NCBI GenBank assembly: GCA_902773925.1
Contig: CACYGI010000003.1
Location: 62,001-126,000, forward strand
Direction of reading: 5' to 3'
Origin: an uncultured Bacteroidia bacterium
Lineage (GTDB): Bacteria; Bacteroidota; Bacteroidia; Bacteroidales; UBA932
DNA: 64,000 nucleotides
In this document: positions 35,111 to 44,715 of the stretch, piece after piece
Layout of the letters: every line of letters begins with the position of its first letter
How positions within the stretch are numbered: the stretch's first letter is position 1
The notes under the pieces: model-generated
Database searches by the model: none
What the model was told of the DNA's origin: nothing
What the model saw: only the letters and a program-made list of their open reading frames with translations
Position numbers and translations under genes: made by a program

Positions 35111-36388
35111 ATGCTTACACTCAAGCTTTTGCGTGAAAATCCGGAATTTGTGGTCGAACGTCTGGCCGTAAAGCACTTTGATGCGGCCCAGATTGTGAGC
35201 GACATACTCGAGATAGATAAGACCCGCCGCGCCCTCCAGGGCGAACTGGATGCGTGCCTCTCACTCCAGAAGGTGAAGGCGAGCGAGATCGGTTGCCTGA
35301 TGAAGTCCGGCAAAAAGCAGGAGGCCGAAGAGGCAAAGACAGCCGTCGCCGAACTGAAAAACCGCTCCCGCGAGCTTGAGGACAAGATGAACGAATGCCA
35401 GCAGAAGCAGGATTCACTGCTCGTGCTTCTCCCCAATATCCCCTGCGCGCAGGTCCCCGAAGGCCTCACGGCCGAGGATAACGTCGTAGTCAAGCTCGAT
35501 CAGACGACGATGCCCAATCTGGGCGACAACGCCCTGCCTCACTGGGAGATAGTCAAGAATTTGGATATTATCGATTTCGACCTCGGCGTTAAGCTCACCG
35601 GCGCGGGATTCCCTGTCTATAAGGGCAAGGGCGCCCGCCTCCAGAGGGCCCTGGTGGCTTTCTTCCTCGACCGCAACACGGCAGCCGGCTATATGGAAGT
35701 CCAGCCGCCCTATATGGTCAACGAGGCTTCCGGTTTCGGTACAGGCCAGCTTCCTGACAAGGAGGGCCAGATGTACCAGGTTCCGCTCGACGGATTCTAT
35801 ATGGTCCCGACCGCGGAGGTGCCCGTCACCAATATCTTCCGCGATGTGATTCTCCGTCAGGAGGATTTCCCGATAGGCCTGACCGCATATACGCCCTGCT
35901 GGCGCCGCGAAGCCGGTTCCTATGGCAAGGATGTCCGCGGCCTCAACCGTCTCCACCAGTTTGACAAGGTCGAGATCGTCCGCGTCGAACTTCCTGAGCG
36001 TTCGTATGCGGCGCTGGACGGTATGGTGGCTCACGTGGAGTCGATTGTCCGCGACCTCAAGCTGCCTTACCGCATCCTTCGTCTGTGCGGCGGTGACATG
36101 AGTTTCACCTCAGCCATCACCTATGACTTCGAAGTATTCTCGGCAGCCCAGAAGCGCTGGCTCGAGGTCAGCTCGGTCTCCAATTTCGAGTCCTTCCAGG
36201 CCAACCGCCTGCACCTGCGTTATCGCGACGAATCCGGCAAGATGCAGCTCGCGCATACCCTCAACGGCAGTTCACTGGCACTCCCGCGCATTCTGGCCTC
36301 GATCATCGAGAATTACCAGACCCCCGACGGCAAGATAATCATCCCCGAGGTGCTTCGCCCCTACACGGGATTCGACAGCATCGGTTAG
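35111..36388 (+). CDS. serS: seryl-tRNA synthetase
   Basis: Charges tRNA-Ser. The 425-residue class II synthetase has the N-terminal antiparallel coiled coil (about residues 25-105), motif 2 (CWRREAGSYGKDVRGLNRLHQF) and motif 3 (LNGSSLALPRILASIIENYQ). ruvC follows after 3 nt. Confidence 0.98.
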   Translation: MLTLKLLRENPEFVVERLAVKHFDAAQIVSDILEIDKTRRALQGELDACLSLQKVKASEIGCLMKSGKKQEAEEAKTAVAELKNRSRELEDKMNECQQKQDSLLVLLPNIPCAQVPEGLTAEDNVVVKLDQTTMPNLGDNALPHWEIVKNLDIIDFDLGVKLTGAGFPVYKGKGARLQRALVAFFLDRNTAAGYMEVQPPYMVNEASGFGTGQLPDKEGQMYQVPLDGFYMVPTAEVPVTNIFRDVILRQEDFPIGLTAYTPCWRREAGSYGKDVRGLNRLHQFDKVEIVRVELPERSYAALDGMVAHVESIVRDLKLPYRILRLCGGDMSFTSAITYDFEVFSAAQKRWLEVSSVSNFESFQANRLHLRYRDESGKMQLAHTLNGSSLALPRILASIIENYQTPDGKIIIPEVLRPYTGFDSIG

Positions 36389-36391
36389 CAG

Positions 36392-36958
36392 ATGGCCGAA
36401 AAGACCTCTTCGCAGCGTGTCATAATGGGCATCGATCCGGGAACCAATCTTCTCGGATACGGTATTCTGCTTGTTGACGGCCGCCGCGTGCACTATGTCG
36501 ATATGGGCGTGGTGGATTTGCGCAAGATGAAGGATCCATTTGCCAAGATCGGGCGCATCTATGAAGAGGTCGGCGCGCTGATGGATCGTTACAACCCTGA
36601 TGATATCGCGGTCGAGTCGCCGTTTTACGGCATCAATCCGCAGGTCCTGCTCAAGCTCGGGCGGGCGCAGGGTGCAGCGATCGGAGCTGCCGTATCACGC
36701 GGCCTTCCGGTTTACGAATACGCGCCGCGCAAGGCGAAAATGTCCATCACCGGCGTCGGCAACGCATCCAAGGAGCAGGTGATGGTGATGCTTGGCAAAA
36801 TCCTCAAAATCGAGATGGACAACAAATATCTCGATGCTTCGGATGCTCTGGCCATAGCATATTGCCACTATAACCAACTTACAAACCCGCTTGCGGACAC
36901 TTCGGCCTCTTCCAGCTGGGAGAAGTTTGTCGCGGCACATCCTGACAAAGTGAAATAA
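36392..36958 (+). CDS. ruvC: Holliday junction endonuclease RuvC
   Basis: Resolves Holliday junctions with RuvAB. The 188-residue RNase H-fold nuclease has the first catalytic aspartate in GIDPGTN (Asp15), the glutamate in VESPFYG (near residue 72) and C-terminal aspartates in DASDALAIAYCH. Translationally close to serS. Confidence 0.96.
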   Translation: MAEKTSSQRVIMGIDPGTNLLGYGILLVDGRRVHYVDMGVVDLRKMKDPFAKIGRIYEEVGALMDRYNPDDIAVESPFYGINPQVLLKLGRAQGAAIGAAVSRGLPVYEYAPRKAKMSITGVGNASKEQVMVMLGKILKIEMDNKYLDASDALAIAYCHYNQLTNPLADTSASSSWEKFVAAHPDKVK

Positions 36959-37040
36959 TCGAAAAAATTTCGCGTGCGCGTTAAACTTTCGCCCCTCGTG
37001 GCAGTCCAAGTGTAGATTAAAATTGAATACAGAAGTAACT

Positions 37041-39932
37041 ATGATACGTTTTGCCCGCAAGGCACTTGCAGTCCTAACCGCGATCATCCTGATTCAGCTC
37101 ACCGCAGCTGCGCAGGGCGCCGCCAACACCTACACTCTCAAATTGCAGCTCGCAGATGCGTCCAGCGGCGCAGCGGTCGAGTTTGCGACCGTGTCTGTCT
37201 CCCGCCCGAAGGCGGAAACCCCGCTCAAGTATACGCAGACCGATGACCAGGGCCGCGCTACGATCGGCGGTATCCCGGCCGGCACCTACGAAGTTCGCGG
37301 CATCCTGCTCGGATACGAGGATTTCCTCGCCATTGTCGAGATCAAGGACAATACCGACCTGGGCGTGTGCAAGATGAAGGTGCAGGTCAATTTCATCGAA
37401 AGTGCGACGATTTCCGACGTGGGCAACCCCATCGTAGTCAAGAAAGATACAATCGAGCATAACGTGGCGCTGCTCAAGTCATCCGATACCGATGTGCTCG
37501 AAGACCTGCTCAAGCGCCTCCCCGGCGTCGAAGTAGGCACGGACGGCTCGATCACTGCCAACGGCAAGACGGTCTCGAAGGTCTATATCGACGGCAAGAC
37601 ATTCTTCCTCGACGACCCTCAGCTGGCCACCAAAAACCTGCCGGCAAAGATCGTCAACAAGGTCCGCGTCGTTGAGAAGAAGTCCGAGCAGGCGGAGTTT
37701 ACCGGCATTGACGACGGCAATGAGGAGACGGTTCTCGACCTGAGCATCAAGCCCGGCATGATGAACGGATGGATGGGCAACCTGACGGGCGGAGCGGGCC
37801 GCGACCTGCGCAGCGGCACCGACCTGGACGGCAACCCGATCAAGAACGACTGGCGTTTCCAGGGCGGCGGAATGCTGGCCCGGTTTACCGAAGGTGACCA
37901 GATAGTCGCGCTGCTCAATGCCAACAATACCAACAACCGCGGTTTTACCGATATCACCGGCAATGCGATGGGCGGAATGCGTGGCGGCGGAATGCGTGGC
38001 GGCAACAACGGCATCTCGACCTCCTATATGGGCGGTCTCAACGGCACGAAGACATTTGACGACAAGTCCGAGCTTTCGGGCAACTACCTCTTCAACGCCA
38101 ATCTGCGCGATGTGATCGAGAAATCCTATACCGCATACAAGAATACACCACTGACGATCCAGGAAGATTCTCGCAACCTCACTAATACCTACGGGCACCG
38201 TTTCGGCGGACGCGCGGACTGGAAGGTCAGCAAGAATACTTCGATTCTCTTCATGCCTTACTTCAATTATGGCTGGGGAGATTTCTCGGAGAGCACTACA
38301 TCTCGCACGGACAATAGTTCGACCGACGCAAAGGTCAACAGCGGTGAGGCTCTCTCGACAGGCGACAACCTCAATAAGACCGCGGGCGGCCGTCTGCTCT
38401 GGCGGCAGAGGATCGGCACCACTCCGGGTCGCACGGTTTCGGTGATGTTCAATTACAACCTCAGCAGCACGACCCTGGACGGACTCAACCAGTCCACGAC
38501 GCGTTATTACGATGAAGGTATGGCAACGGATTCGACCGTAGTGGACCAGCAGTATCACAGGCTATCCAATTCGACCGAACTCGGTGCGCGAGTATCATAT
38601 ACTGAGCCCCTGGGCCGTAATTTCTACGCAGAGGCGATGTACCAGTACAATTACGGCAACAGCCGTTCGGAGCGCAATACCTACGATCGCGACGCTGCCG
38701 GAGAGTACACCATTCTGGATGAGGTTTATTCCAATACGATGGAGACGACCAATTACCGTCAGCGTGCCGGCCTGAGCATCAAGAAGCAGGAGGAGAAATA
38801 CAATATCACCGTAGGCGCGCAGTATCATCCGACGCGTACGGTCAATTTCACCCACGCTGGCGGCAAGGATTACACCTACGACCATACGGTGCACAACTGG
38901 GCTCCTAATGCACGGCTGGATCTCAATTTCAGCGATTACAAGACATTGAGAATCAATTATCGCGGTAACACCACCCAGCCTTCGATGTCTCAGTTGCAGC
39001 CCGTTCCGGACAACTCGAACCCGCAGCGCGTCACGCTTGGTAACCCCGACCTGACCCCTTCGTTCTCGCACAATCTCCGTACGGAGTACAACTACACGAA
39101 TATGAATACGTTTGCCTCGCTCGCCGTGTTCGGCAACTTCTCATATTCGACCAACAATATTGTCAATGCGAGCTGGAATGATACGAAGGGTATCCGCTAT
39201 ACGGTTCCGATGAACAACTCCGACGGAGCGCTTGGCGGCAATATCTTCATGATGTTCAATTCCCCGATTGCAAAGAGCGACTTCTCGATATCTTCATTTA
39301 CCCGCATCAATGCTTCGCGTCAGACCAACTATACCGGTCTTGCGGACATCGATCCGGATGATTCCGATTCGTATCTCAATCCTGCCAATTATACTCCTGA
39401 CCGTACGACGTCGCTCAGCGGTGGCGAGAATCTCCGCCTGGTCTATCGCAATGACATCCTCGAGGCTTCGCTCGGCGGCGGCGCATTTATCAACCGTTCG
39501 TGGTATTCATCAGGCCTTCAGCAGGACTCCACCCGCTGGAACAATAACATCGAGGCCCGTTTCATCGCCAAGATTCCGGGAGTATTGGACATTTCGACCA
39601 ATCTTCGATATAATTTCTACAAGGGCTACGCTGCCGGTTACGCCGATCCGATGACGGTCTGGAATCTCGAGATCGGCCGTCAGATCCTTCACAATTCGGC
39701 AACTATTTCAATCAAGGCGTATGACCTTCTCAATCAGTCCAAGAGCGTCTCGCATTCGTCAGTCAGCAATTATGAGCGCGATACCTACAACAATACGCTC
39801 GGCCGCTACGTGGTGCTGACATTCACCTGGCGCTTCGGCAAATTCGGTGAGGGCGGCAATATAATGCAGCGGATGATGCCTCCGGGCGGTCCCGGCCGCG
39901 GTCGTGGTTTCGGCGGTCCCGGCAGACGTTAG
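37041..39932 (+). CDS. large outer-membrane beta-barrel protein, TonB-dependent receptor-like
   Basis: 963 residues. Signal peptide to AAAQ; a carboxypeptidase-regulatory-like sandwich at about residues 30-105 (SSGAAVEFATVSV, GTYEVRGILLGYED); a plug-like region at about 125-240 (DVLEDLLKRLPGVEV, VSKVYIDGKTFFLDD); then a long barrel of the outer-membrane beta-barrel family 3 type. Two Gly/Met/Arg-rich stretches are unusual: GGMRGGGMRGGNNG near residue 320 and a C-terminal tail rich in Gly, Pro and Arg ending GGPGRR, so the chain does not end in the usual aromatic barrel signal. No SusD partner is adjacent. The ligand is unknown. Confidence 0.87.
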   Translation: MIRFARKALAVLTAIILIQLTAAAQGAANTYTLKLQLADASSGAAVEFATVSVSRPKAETPLKYTQTDDQGRATIGGIPAGTYEVRGILLGYEDFLAIVEIKDNTDLGVCKMKVQVNFIESATISDVGNPIVVKKDTIEHNVALLKSSDTDVLEDLLKRLPGVEVGTDGSITANGKTVSKVYIDGKTFFLDDPQLATKNLPAKIVNKVRVVEKKSEQAEFTGIDDGNEETVLDLSIKPGMMNGWMGNLTGGAGRDLRSGTDLDGNPIKNDWRFQGGGMLARFTEGDQIVALLNANNTNNRGFTDITGNAMGGMRGGGMRGGNNGISTSYMGGLNGTKTFDDKSELSGNYLFNANLRDVIEKSYTAYKNTPLTIQEDSRNLTNTYGHRFGGRADWKVSKNTSILFMPYFNYGWGDFSESTTSRTDNSSTDAKVNSGEALSTGDNLNKTAGGRLLWRQRIGTTPGRTVSVMFNYNLSSTTLDGLNQSTTRYYDEGMATDSTVVDQQYHRLSNSTELGARVSYTEPLGRNFYAEAMYQYNYGNSRSERNTYDRDAAGEYTILDEVYSNTMETTNYRQRAGLSIKKQEEKYNITVGAQYHPTRTVNFTHAGGKDYTYDHTVHNWAPNARLDLNFSDYKTLRINYRGNTTQPSMSQLQPVPDNSNPQRVTLGNPDLTPSFSHNLRTEYNYTNMNTFASLAVFGNFSYSTNNIVNASWNDTKGIRYTVPMNNSDGALGGNIFMMFNSPIAKSDFSISSFTRINASRQTNYTGLADIDPDDSDSYLNPANYTPDRTTSLSGGENLRLVYRNDILEASLGGGAFINRSWYSSGLQQDSTRWNNNIEARFIAKIPGVLDISTNLRYNFYKGYAAGYADPMTVWNLEIGRQILHNSATISIKAYDLLNQSKSVSHSSVSNYERDTYNNTLGRYVVLTFTWRFGKFGEGGNIMQRMMPPGGPGRGRGFGGPGRR

Positions 39933-39950
39933 ACCTTCGGGTAAATTGAT

Positions 39951-41018
39951 CTAGAGCTCCTCGTCATCGGGGAGCTCTTTTGCTCCCGTGTAGCGGCGCC
40001 ACTTGGAAATGAGCGCCTCCATGTCAGGAGGGACGGGCGAGGCGAAACGGATGATCTTGCCCGTGCGGGGATGCACGAATCCCAGCGTCTGCGCGTGCAG
40101 CGCCTGACGCGGCATCAGGGCGAAGCAATTATCGATAAACTGCTTGTATTTGGCGTAGAGCGGACCTTTGAGAATGCGGTCGCCGCCGTAAAGGCTGTCA
40201 TTGAACAGAGGATGGCCGATCGAATTCATATGCACGCGGATCTGATGCGTGCGACCGGTCTCGAGTACGCATTCGACCAGCGTGACGTAGCCGAACCTTT
40301 CGCTTACGCGATAATGCGTAACGGCGTGCTTGCCCTGGTCCCCTTCGGGGAAAACCTTGAATCGCAGGCGGTCGTTGGGGTCGCGGCCGATATTGCCCTC
40401 GACCGTGCCGCTGTCCTCGGCGACGTTGCCCCAGACCAGCGCGAGATACTGGCGCTCGATGCTGTGGTCGAAAAACTGCCGCGCCAGAAAAAGCTGCGAA
40501 GCGTCATTCTTGGCCACGACCAGCAGGCCGGAGGTGTCCTTGTCGATGCGGTGCACCAGAATGCCCATATGCTCGTCATCCGCGGTCTGCGAAGGATCTA
40601 TGCCCAGATGATACGCAAGCGCGTTGAGCAGTGTGCCTGATGCGTGTCCGTGGCCGGGATGCACCACCATTCCGGCGGGCTTGTCGATAACCAGCAGATC
40701 CTCGTCCTCATATACTATGTCCAGCGGAATGGGCTCCGGATCGATGCTGAAACCGCGCCGTTCGTAGGGCAGGACGATGGTTATCACATCATCCGGTTTG
40801 ACCTTGTAATTGGCTTTGACAACCTTGTCTGCGACGCGCACATATCCTGCTGCAATCGCATTCTGGATGCGGTTGCGCGAGGTCTGCGTCATATGGTCGG
40901 CGAGGAATTTGTCCACGCGTAAGAGACCCTGGCCCTTGTCCGCCGTGAAACGGAAGTGCTCGTAGAGACCCTCGGCCTCTTCGCCGGCGGAGATAAGATC
41001 CTCGTCGGACAGGTCCAT
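39951..41018 (-). CDS. RluA-family 23S rRNA pseudouridine synthase (RluD-like)
   Basis: A 355-residue enzyme that isomerises uridines in rRNA. An N-terminal S4 RNA-binding domain (RVDKFLADHMTQTSRNRIQ) is followed by the catalytic domain with GMVVHPGHGH and the catalytic aspartate in HRIDKDTSGLLV; the RTHQIRVH motif is also present. The first 25 residues are an acidic extension. It overlaps the PASTA gene by one base, a typical Bacteroidetes pairing. Confidence 0.93.
   Translation of the reverse strand: MDLSDEDLISAGEEAEGLYEHFRFTADKGQGLLRVDKFLADHMTQTSRNRIQNAIAAGYVRVADKVVKANYKVKPDDVITIVLPYERRGFSIDPEPIPLDIVYEDEDLLVIDKPAGMVVHPGHGHASGTLLNALAYHLGIDPSQTADDEHMGILVHRIDKDTSGLLVVAKNDASQLFLARQFFDHSIERQYLALVWGNVAEDSGTVEGNIGRDPNDRLRFKVFPEGDQGKHAVTHYRVSERFGYVTLVECVLETGRTHQIRVHMNSIGHPLFNDSLYGGDRILKGPLYAKYKQFIDNCFALMPRQALHAQTLGFVHPRTGKIIRFASPVPPDMEALISKWRRYTGAKELPDDEEL
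39953..39978 (+). terminator. terminator of the outer-membrane gene, inside the rluD-like 3' end
   Basis: AGAGCTCC (39953-39960) pairs with GGAGCTCT (39971-39978), followed by TTT on the plus strand. The stem is part of the last codons (an acidic Glu/Asp tail) of the convergent pseudouridine synthase. Confidence 0.6.
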
Positions 41019-41815
41019 TACTGTTGTTTTAATTTGCTCTGGTCGATAGTGAGCCAGAGTGAAACGGGGGTGCCGAGCAGGAATGCGCTCTGGTCGCCGC
41101 TGTAAACGGGCGACTGGCTGTAAACTACCGCCTGGAGCGAATCTGCGTATGTCTTGACCGAATCATCGTAGATGATCGTTCCCCGGTTGAGGGAGTTGTC
41201 GATAAGGGCCTCGCAGGCCATCGAGCAGGTCATTCCGACCACGTAGGGGATATAAGTTACGGCGTCACTGCTGTTGCGCCCGAGAGTCAGGTCGATCGGG
41301 GTGTCCAGCTTGAGCTTGCGGCCCGGTTCGACCCGGCGGCCGAATGCCGATTGTGCCAGGACGTTGTTGGTGGCCATATCATACACGTAGTCAAGATGGC
41401 CTACGGTAAGTCCCGAAGCTATGATGCGCTGCTTTGCGGCGCGAAGCGAAAGCCCGACGAGGGAGGGCATCTCCACAGTCTTGGGCTGGGTGGCATTGAT
41501 CGTAATGAGGATGCGGCGGCCTTTTTTGACCTTGCTGCCGGGCGCGGGATTCTGCGAAAAGACCGTGCCCAGGCCGAGTCGTGTCACGAATACTGAATCG
41601 GTGACGTCGAGGCGGACGTGGCTCTTGGAGGCCAGCTTCTCGGCATCCTCCATCACCATCCCGCTGAAGTCGGGGACATCTATCTCGTGATTGTGCTGGG
41701 TAAATGCTCCGAGTACGATACGCAACAACAAAACAAGGGCGAATATCAGGATAATCGCCCATAGGATATTGAGCAGAATTGATTTCCGCCCATTATGATT
41801 AACTGCTCTTGCCAT
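41018..41815 (-). CDS. PASTA domain-containing membrane protein
   Basis: A 265-residue protein with one N-terminal membrane helix (about residues 15-36) and three PASTA repeats at about 45-112, 113-180 and 185-262 (each with a VPDFSG/MPSLVG/IPYVVG start). PASTA units bind peptidoglycan fragments or beta-lactam-like ligands in other proteins. There is no kinase or penicillin-binding domain, so it is the free-standing Bacteroidetes form, commonly beside ddl and rluD; ddl is not here. Confidence 0.9.
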   Translation of the reverse strand: MARAVNHNGRKSILLNILWAIILIFALVLLLRIVLGAFTQHNHEIDVPDFSGMVMEDAEKLASKSHVRLDVTDSVFVTRLGLGTVFSQNPAPGSKVKKGRRILITINATQPKTVEMPSLVGLSLRAAKQRIIASGLTVGHLDYVYDMATNNVLAQSAFGRRVEPGRKLKLDTPIDLTLGRNSSDAVTYIPYVVGMTCSMACEALIDNSLNRGTIIYDDSVKTYADSLQAVVYSQSPVYSGDQSAFLLGTPVSLWLTIDQSKLKQQ

Positions 41816-41833
41816 AGCAGGCTGAAGGTGGTA

Positions 41834-41986
41834 TTACCAGCGATCCTCGGAAGAAACAGTCAAGCGCTTGCGACCGTGACGGCGGCGTGCAGCCAGAACG
41901 CGACGTCCGTTGGGAGTGGACATACGCTCGCGGAAGCCGTGCTTGTTGCGTCTTTTGCGCTGCGAAGGTTGAAATGTACGTTTCAT
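41834..41986 (-). CDS. rpmH: 50S ribosomal protein L34
   Basis: A 50-residue, strongly basic ribosomal protein starting [18 protein letters not shown] and containing the [15 protein letters not shown] family signature. It has a perfect own promoter at 42020-42051. It lies 18 nt upstream of the PASTA gene, so that gene and the pseudouridine synthase may be read through from it. The usual neighbour rnpA is not present. Confidence 0.97.
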   Translation of the reverse strand: MKRTFQPSQRKRRNKHGFRERMSTPNGRRVLAARRRHGRKRLTVSSEDRW

Positions 41987-42019
41987 TTATCTAATGTTCT
42001 ATTTTTCAGATAGGGAGTG

Positions 42020-42051
42020 CAAAGGTAATGCTTTTTGTTTCAAAAACCAAA
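42020..42051 (-). promoter_or_regulatory. promoter of rpmH
   Basis: Minus strand TTTG (42051-42048), 20 nt, TACCTTTG (42027-42020), both elements perfect; leader about 30 nt. Confidence 0.75.
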
Positions 42052-42062
42052 GAAAAAAATAG

Positions 42063-42070
42063 TAATTTTG
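42063..42070 (+). promoter_or_regulatory. -7 element of polA
   Basis: TAATTTTG is a perfect -7 element 20 nt before the polA ATG and divergent from the rpmH promoter. Confidence 0.5.
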
Positions 42071-42090
42071 CTGGTCAAACCTGATGAACG

Positions 42091-44715
42091 ATGAACAAAC
42101 GCCTGTTTCTCATAGATGGCCATTCCTTGATTTTTAGGATGTATTATGCATTTATGCGGCGTCCCATGGTCAATTCGAAGGGAGAGGATACATCGATTCT
42201 CTACGGTTTTACCAAGTACCTGCTGGAGCTTGTCCGCCGCTGGCAGCCAGATGCGCTGGCAGTGATGTTCGATCCTCCGGCAAAGACGTTCCGTCACGAG
42301 CTTTCCCCTGATTACAAAGCCAATCGCGCCGCAGCCCCCGAGCTCGTCAAGGCGGCTCTCGATCCGCTGGTGGAGATTATGGGTGCACTTCGCGTCCCGG
42401 TTGTGATGCAGCCCGGTTTCGAGGCGGATGATATGATAGGTACGGTGGCCACGCGTGCTGCCGCCGAAGGGTTTGACGTATATATGGTGACCCCGGACAA
42501 GGATCTGGGTCAGATCATCGCCGAGCATATCTTCCAGCTTAAGCCCGCCCGTGGAGCAGGAGAGGATGAGGTTCTTACGCGGGAGAAGCTGCTTGCCGAA
42601 ACGGGCATAACGGATCCCCGCCAGATCATAGACATCCTTACCCTGTGGGGCGATGCCTCCGACAATATAAAGGGAGTGGAGGGCGTCGGAGAGGTCGGCG
42701 CGCGCAAGCTGGTCGGCCGCTACGGTACGGTAGAGAATATTTATGCCCATCTGGATGAGCTTTCGCCCAGGCAGCAGGAGTCGTTCCGCAAGGCCGAGCC
42801 GTATATTGCGCTGAGCAAGACCCTTGCGACCATCAGGACGGATGTTGATTATCCATTCGATGCGGAGGCGCTCAGTGTCAGGATGTGCCTTGACGGCAAT
42901 GTGGCCGCCCTTTTCGACCGATACGAATTCCCTTCGCTGAAGTCTTTGCTGCCGCAGGCCTCGGGTGAGGACAAGCCTCTCGCTGTGGCGGAAAAAGTTC
43001 TCGAGCCCAGCCGCGTAGAGTGGGAGCGGATGGCCTCCGATGCCCGTCGTGATGGCCTCTGCGCCATCGCTCACTCCGAGCAGGGCTGGATTGTCTCTGA
43101 CGGGAAACGGTTTGCCCTCTCTGATGATGCTCAAGCTGATGCGTTGCTGCAGGATGCGACTATAGCCAAAATTGGCTTCGATATAAAGTCCGCGATCCAC
43201 GTGCGCCTGAAGGAAGGCAGGAGGATCGCAGGCGATCTGTACGACGTGGAGCTGATGCATTATCTCGTCAATCCGGAGCGTTCGCACAATATCGAAACCC
43301 TGCTCAAGGGCTATCTGGGACTTGCATTGGATGCCCCCGCAGCCGAGCCGAAGGCCCCAGCGACCCTGTTTGACGTGGTTGAAGATACCTCTGCCGAGGA
43401 TGGTCTGCTCCGTCCTTCACGCATCTGCGCGGCTTGTGCGCTGCTTTTCGGCCCGATTCGCAAAGAGCTCGAAGACGGCGGCCAGTGGAAGCTTTATACC
43501 GATATAGAAATGCCGCTTATCGAGGTGCTTGCCGATATGGAGGAGACGGGCGTCAAGGTGGATCCGCAGCGCCTGCGCGAGTATGCGGCCGTGCTTTCGG
43601 CCGATCTGGCACGTATCGAGGCGGAGGCGAGAGCGCTGGCCGGCGAGCCGCAGCTCAATATCGCATCTCCCCGTCAGGTCGGGCAGGTCATATATGAGAA
43701 GCTCAATCTCGCGCCCGGGCGCAAAAAATCGAAGAAGGACAGCTATCCTACCGATGAGGAGACTCTGTCTATGCTTCCCGTCAGTCATCCCTTCGTGGGC
43801 AAGGTGCTCGAGTACAGGGCTGTCCGCAAGATGCTCTCGACATATCTGGAGCCGCTGGCGGCGCTCATCGATCCGCGTGACGGCCGTCTTCATACCACTT
43901 TCAATCAGGCTCTGACGGCGACCGGGCGCCTCAGTTCGGTCCGCCCCAACCTTCAGAATATCCCGATTCGTACGGAGCGGGGCCGCGAGATTCGCAAGGC
44001 GTTCGTTCCCGGCACTCCGGGCGGCAGTATCGTCTCGGCCGATTATTCGCAGATAGAGCTTCGCCTGATGGCGGTTCTCAGCGGCGAGAAGGCGCTGATA
44101 GAGGGTTTCCGCGCCGGCGCCGATATTCACGCGGACACGGCTTCGCGCATTTTCCATACGCCTCTGACGGAGGTTACGCGCGACCAGCGAAGTCAGGCGA
44201 AGGTAGCCAATTTCGGTATCATCTACGGTATTTCGCCTTTCGGGCTGGCCCAGCGGATGGGCATTCCGCGCAGCGAGGCCCGCTCATTCATAGAGTCGTA
44301 TTTCCGCCATTATCCGATGGTCCAGGAGTATATGCAGAAGGCGGCGGACGATGCCCGGAGCAAGGGCTACGTGGAGACGATATACGGTCGTAAGCGCTTC
44401 CTTCCGGATATTGCTTCGCGCAATCCGGTGGTCCGTCAGCTTGCAGAGCGCAATGCCATCAACGCGCCCATCCAGGGCGGTGCGGCCGATATCATCAAGT
44501 TGGCGATGATTCGGGTATGGCATTGCCTCAATGATGCCGGTCTTCGCAGCAAGATGGTGCTTCAGGTTCACGACGAACTTGTCATTGACGTTGTTCCGGG
44601 TGAGCTCGAGGCAGTTATGGATATAGTCAAAACAGAAATGGAGGGGGTCTGCTCTTTGGCGGTTCCTCTCGCAGTCGAATGCAATCATGGAGAAAACTGG
44701 CTCGAAGCCCACTGA
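42091..44715 (+). CDS. polA: DNA polymerase I, proofreading domain degenerate
   Basis: Gap-filling and RNA-primer removal. 874 residues: a complete 5' nuclease domain (about 1-290, with EADDMIGT and GDASDNIKGVEGVGEVGA), a middle 3'-5' exonuclease-like domain (about 310-450) and an intact polymerase domain (motif A SADYSQIELRLMA, motif B RSQAKVANFGIIYG, motif C QVHDELVID). The exonuclease domain lacks the metal-binding DxE expected at its first strand (sequence LCAIAHSEQGW) and the usual Asn/Asp pair is replaced (IGFDIKSAIH), so proofreading is probably lost, as in Taq and Bacillus enzymes. The sigma-factor gene overlaps its 3' end by 29 nt. Confidence 0.95.
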   Translation: MNKRLFLIDGHSLIFRMYYAFMRRPMVNSKGEDTSILYGFTKYLLELVRRWQPDALAVMFDPPAKTFRHELSPDYKANRAAAPELVKAALDPLVEIMGALRVPVVMQPGFEADDMIGTVATRAAAEGFDVYMVTPDKDLGQIIAEHIFQLKPARGAGEDEVLTREKLLAETGITDPRQIIDILTLWGDASDNIKGVEGVGEVGARKLVGRYGTVENIYAHLDELSPRQQESFRKAEPYIALSKTLATIRTDVDYPFDAEALSVRMCLDGNVAALFDRYEFPSLKSLLPQASGEDKPLAVAEKVLEPSRVEWERMASDARRDGLCAIAHSEQGWIVSDGKRFALSDDAQADALLQDATIAKIGFDIKSAIHVRLKEGRRIAGDLYDVELMHYLVNPERSHNIETLLKGYLGLALDAPAAEPKAPATLFDVVEDTSAEDGLLRPSRICAACALLFGPIRKELEDGGQWKLYTDIEMPLIEVLADMEETGVKVDPQRLREYAAVLSADLARIEAEARALAGEPQLNIASPRQVGQVIYEKLNLAPGRKKSKKDSYPTDEETLSMLPVSHPFVGKVLEYRAVRKMLSTYLEPLAALIDPRDGRLHTTFNQALTATGRLSSVRPNLQNIPIRTERGREIRKAFVPGTPGGSIVSADYSQIELRLMAVLSGEKALIEGFRAGADIHADTASRIFHTPLTEVTRDQRSQAKVANFGIIYGISPFGLAQRMGIPRSEARSFIESYFRHYPMVQEYMQKAADDARSKGYVETIYGRKRFLPDIASRNPVVRQLAERNAINAPIQGGAADIIKLAMIRVWHCLNDAGLRSKMVLQVHDELVIDVVPGELEAVMDIVKTEMEGVCSLAVPLAVECNHGENWLEAH

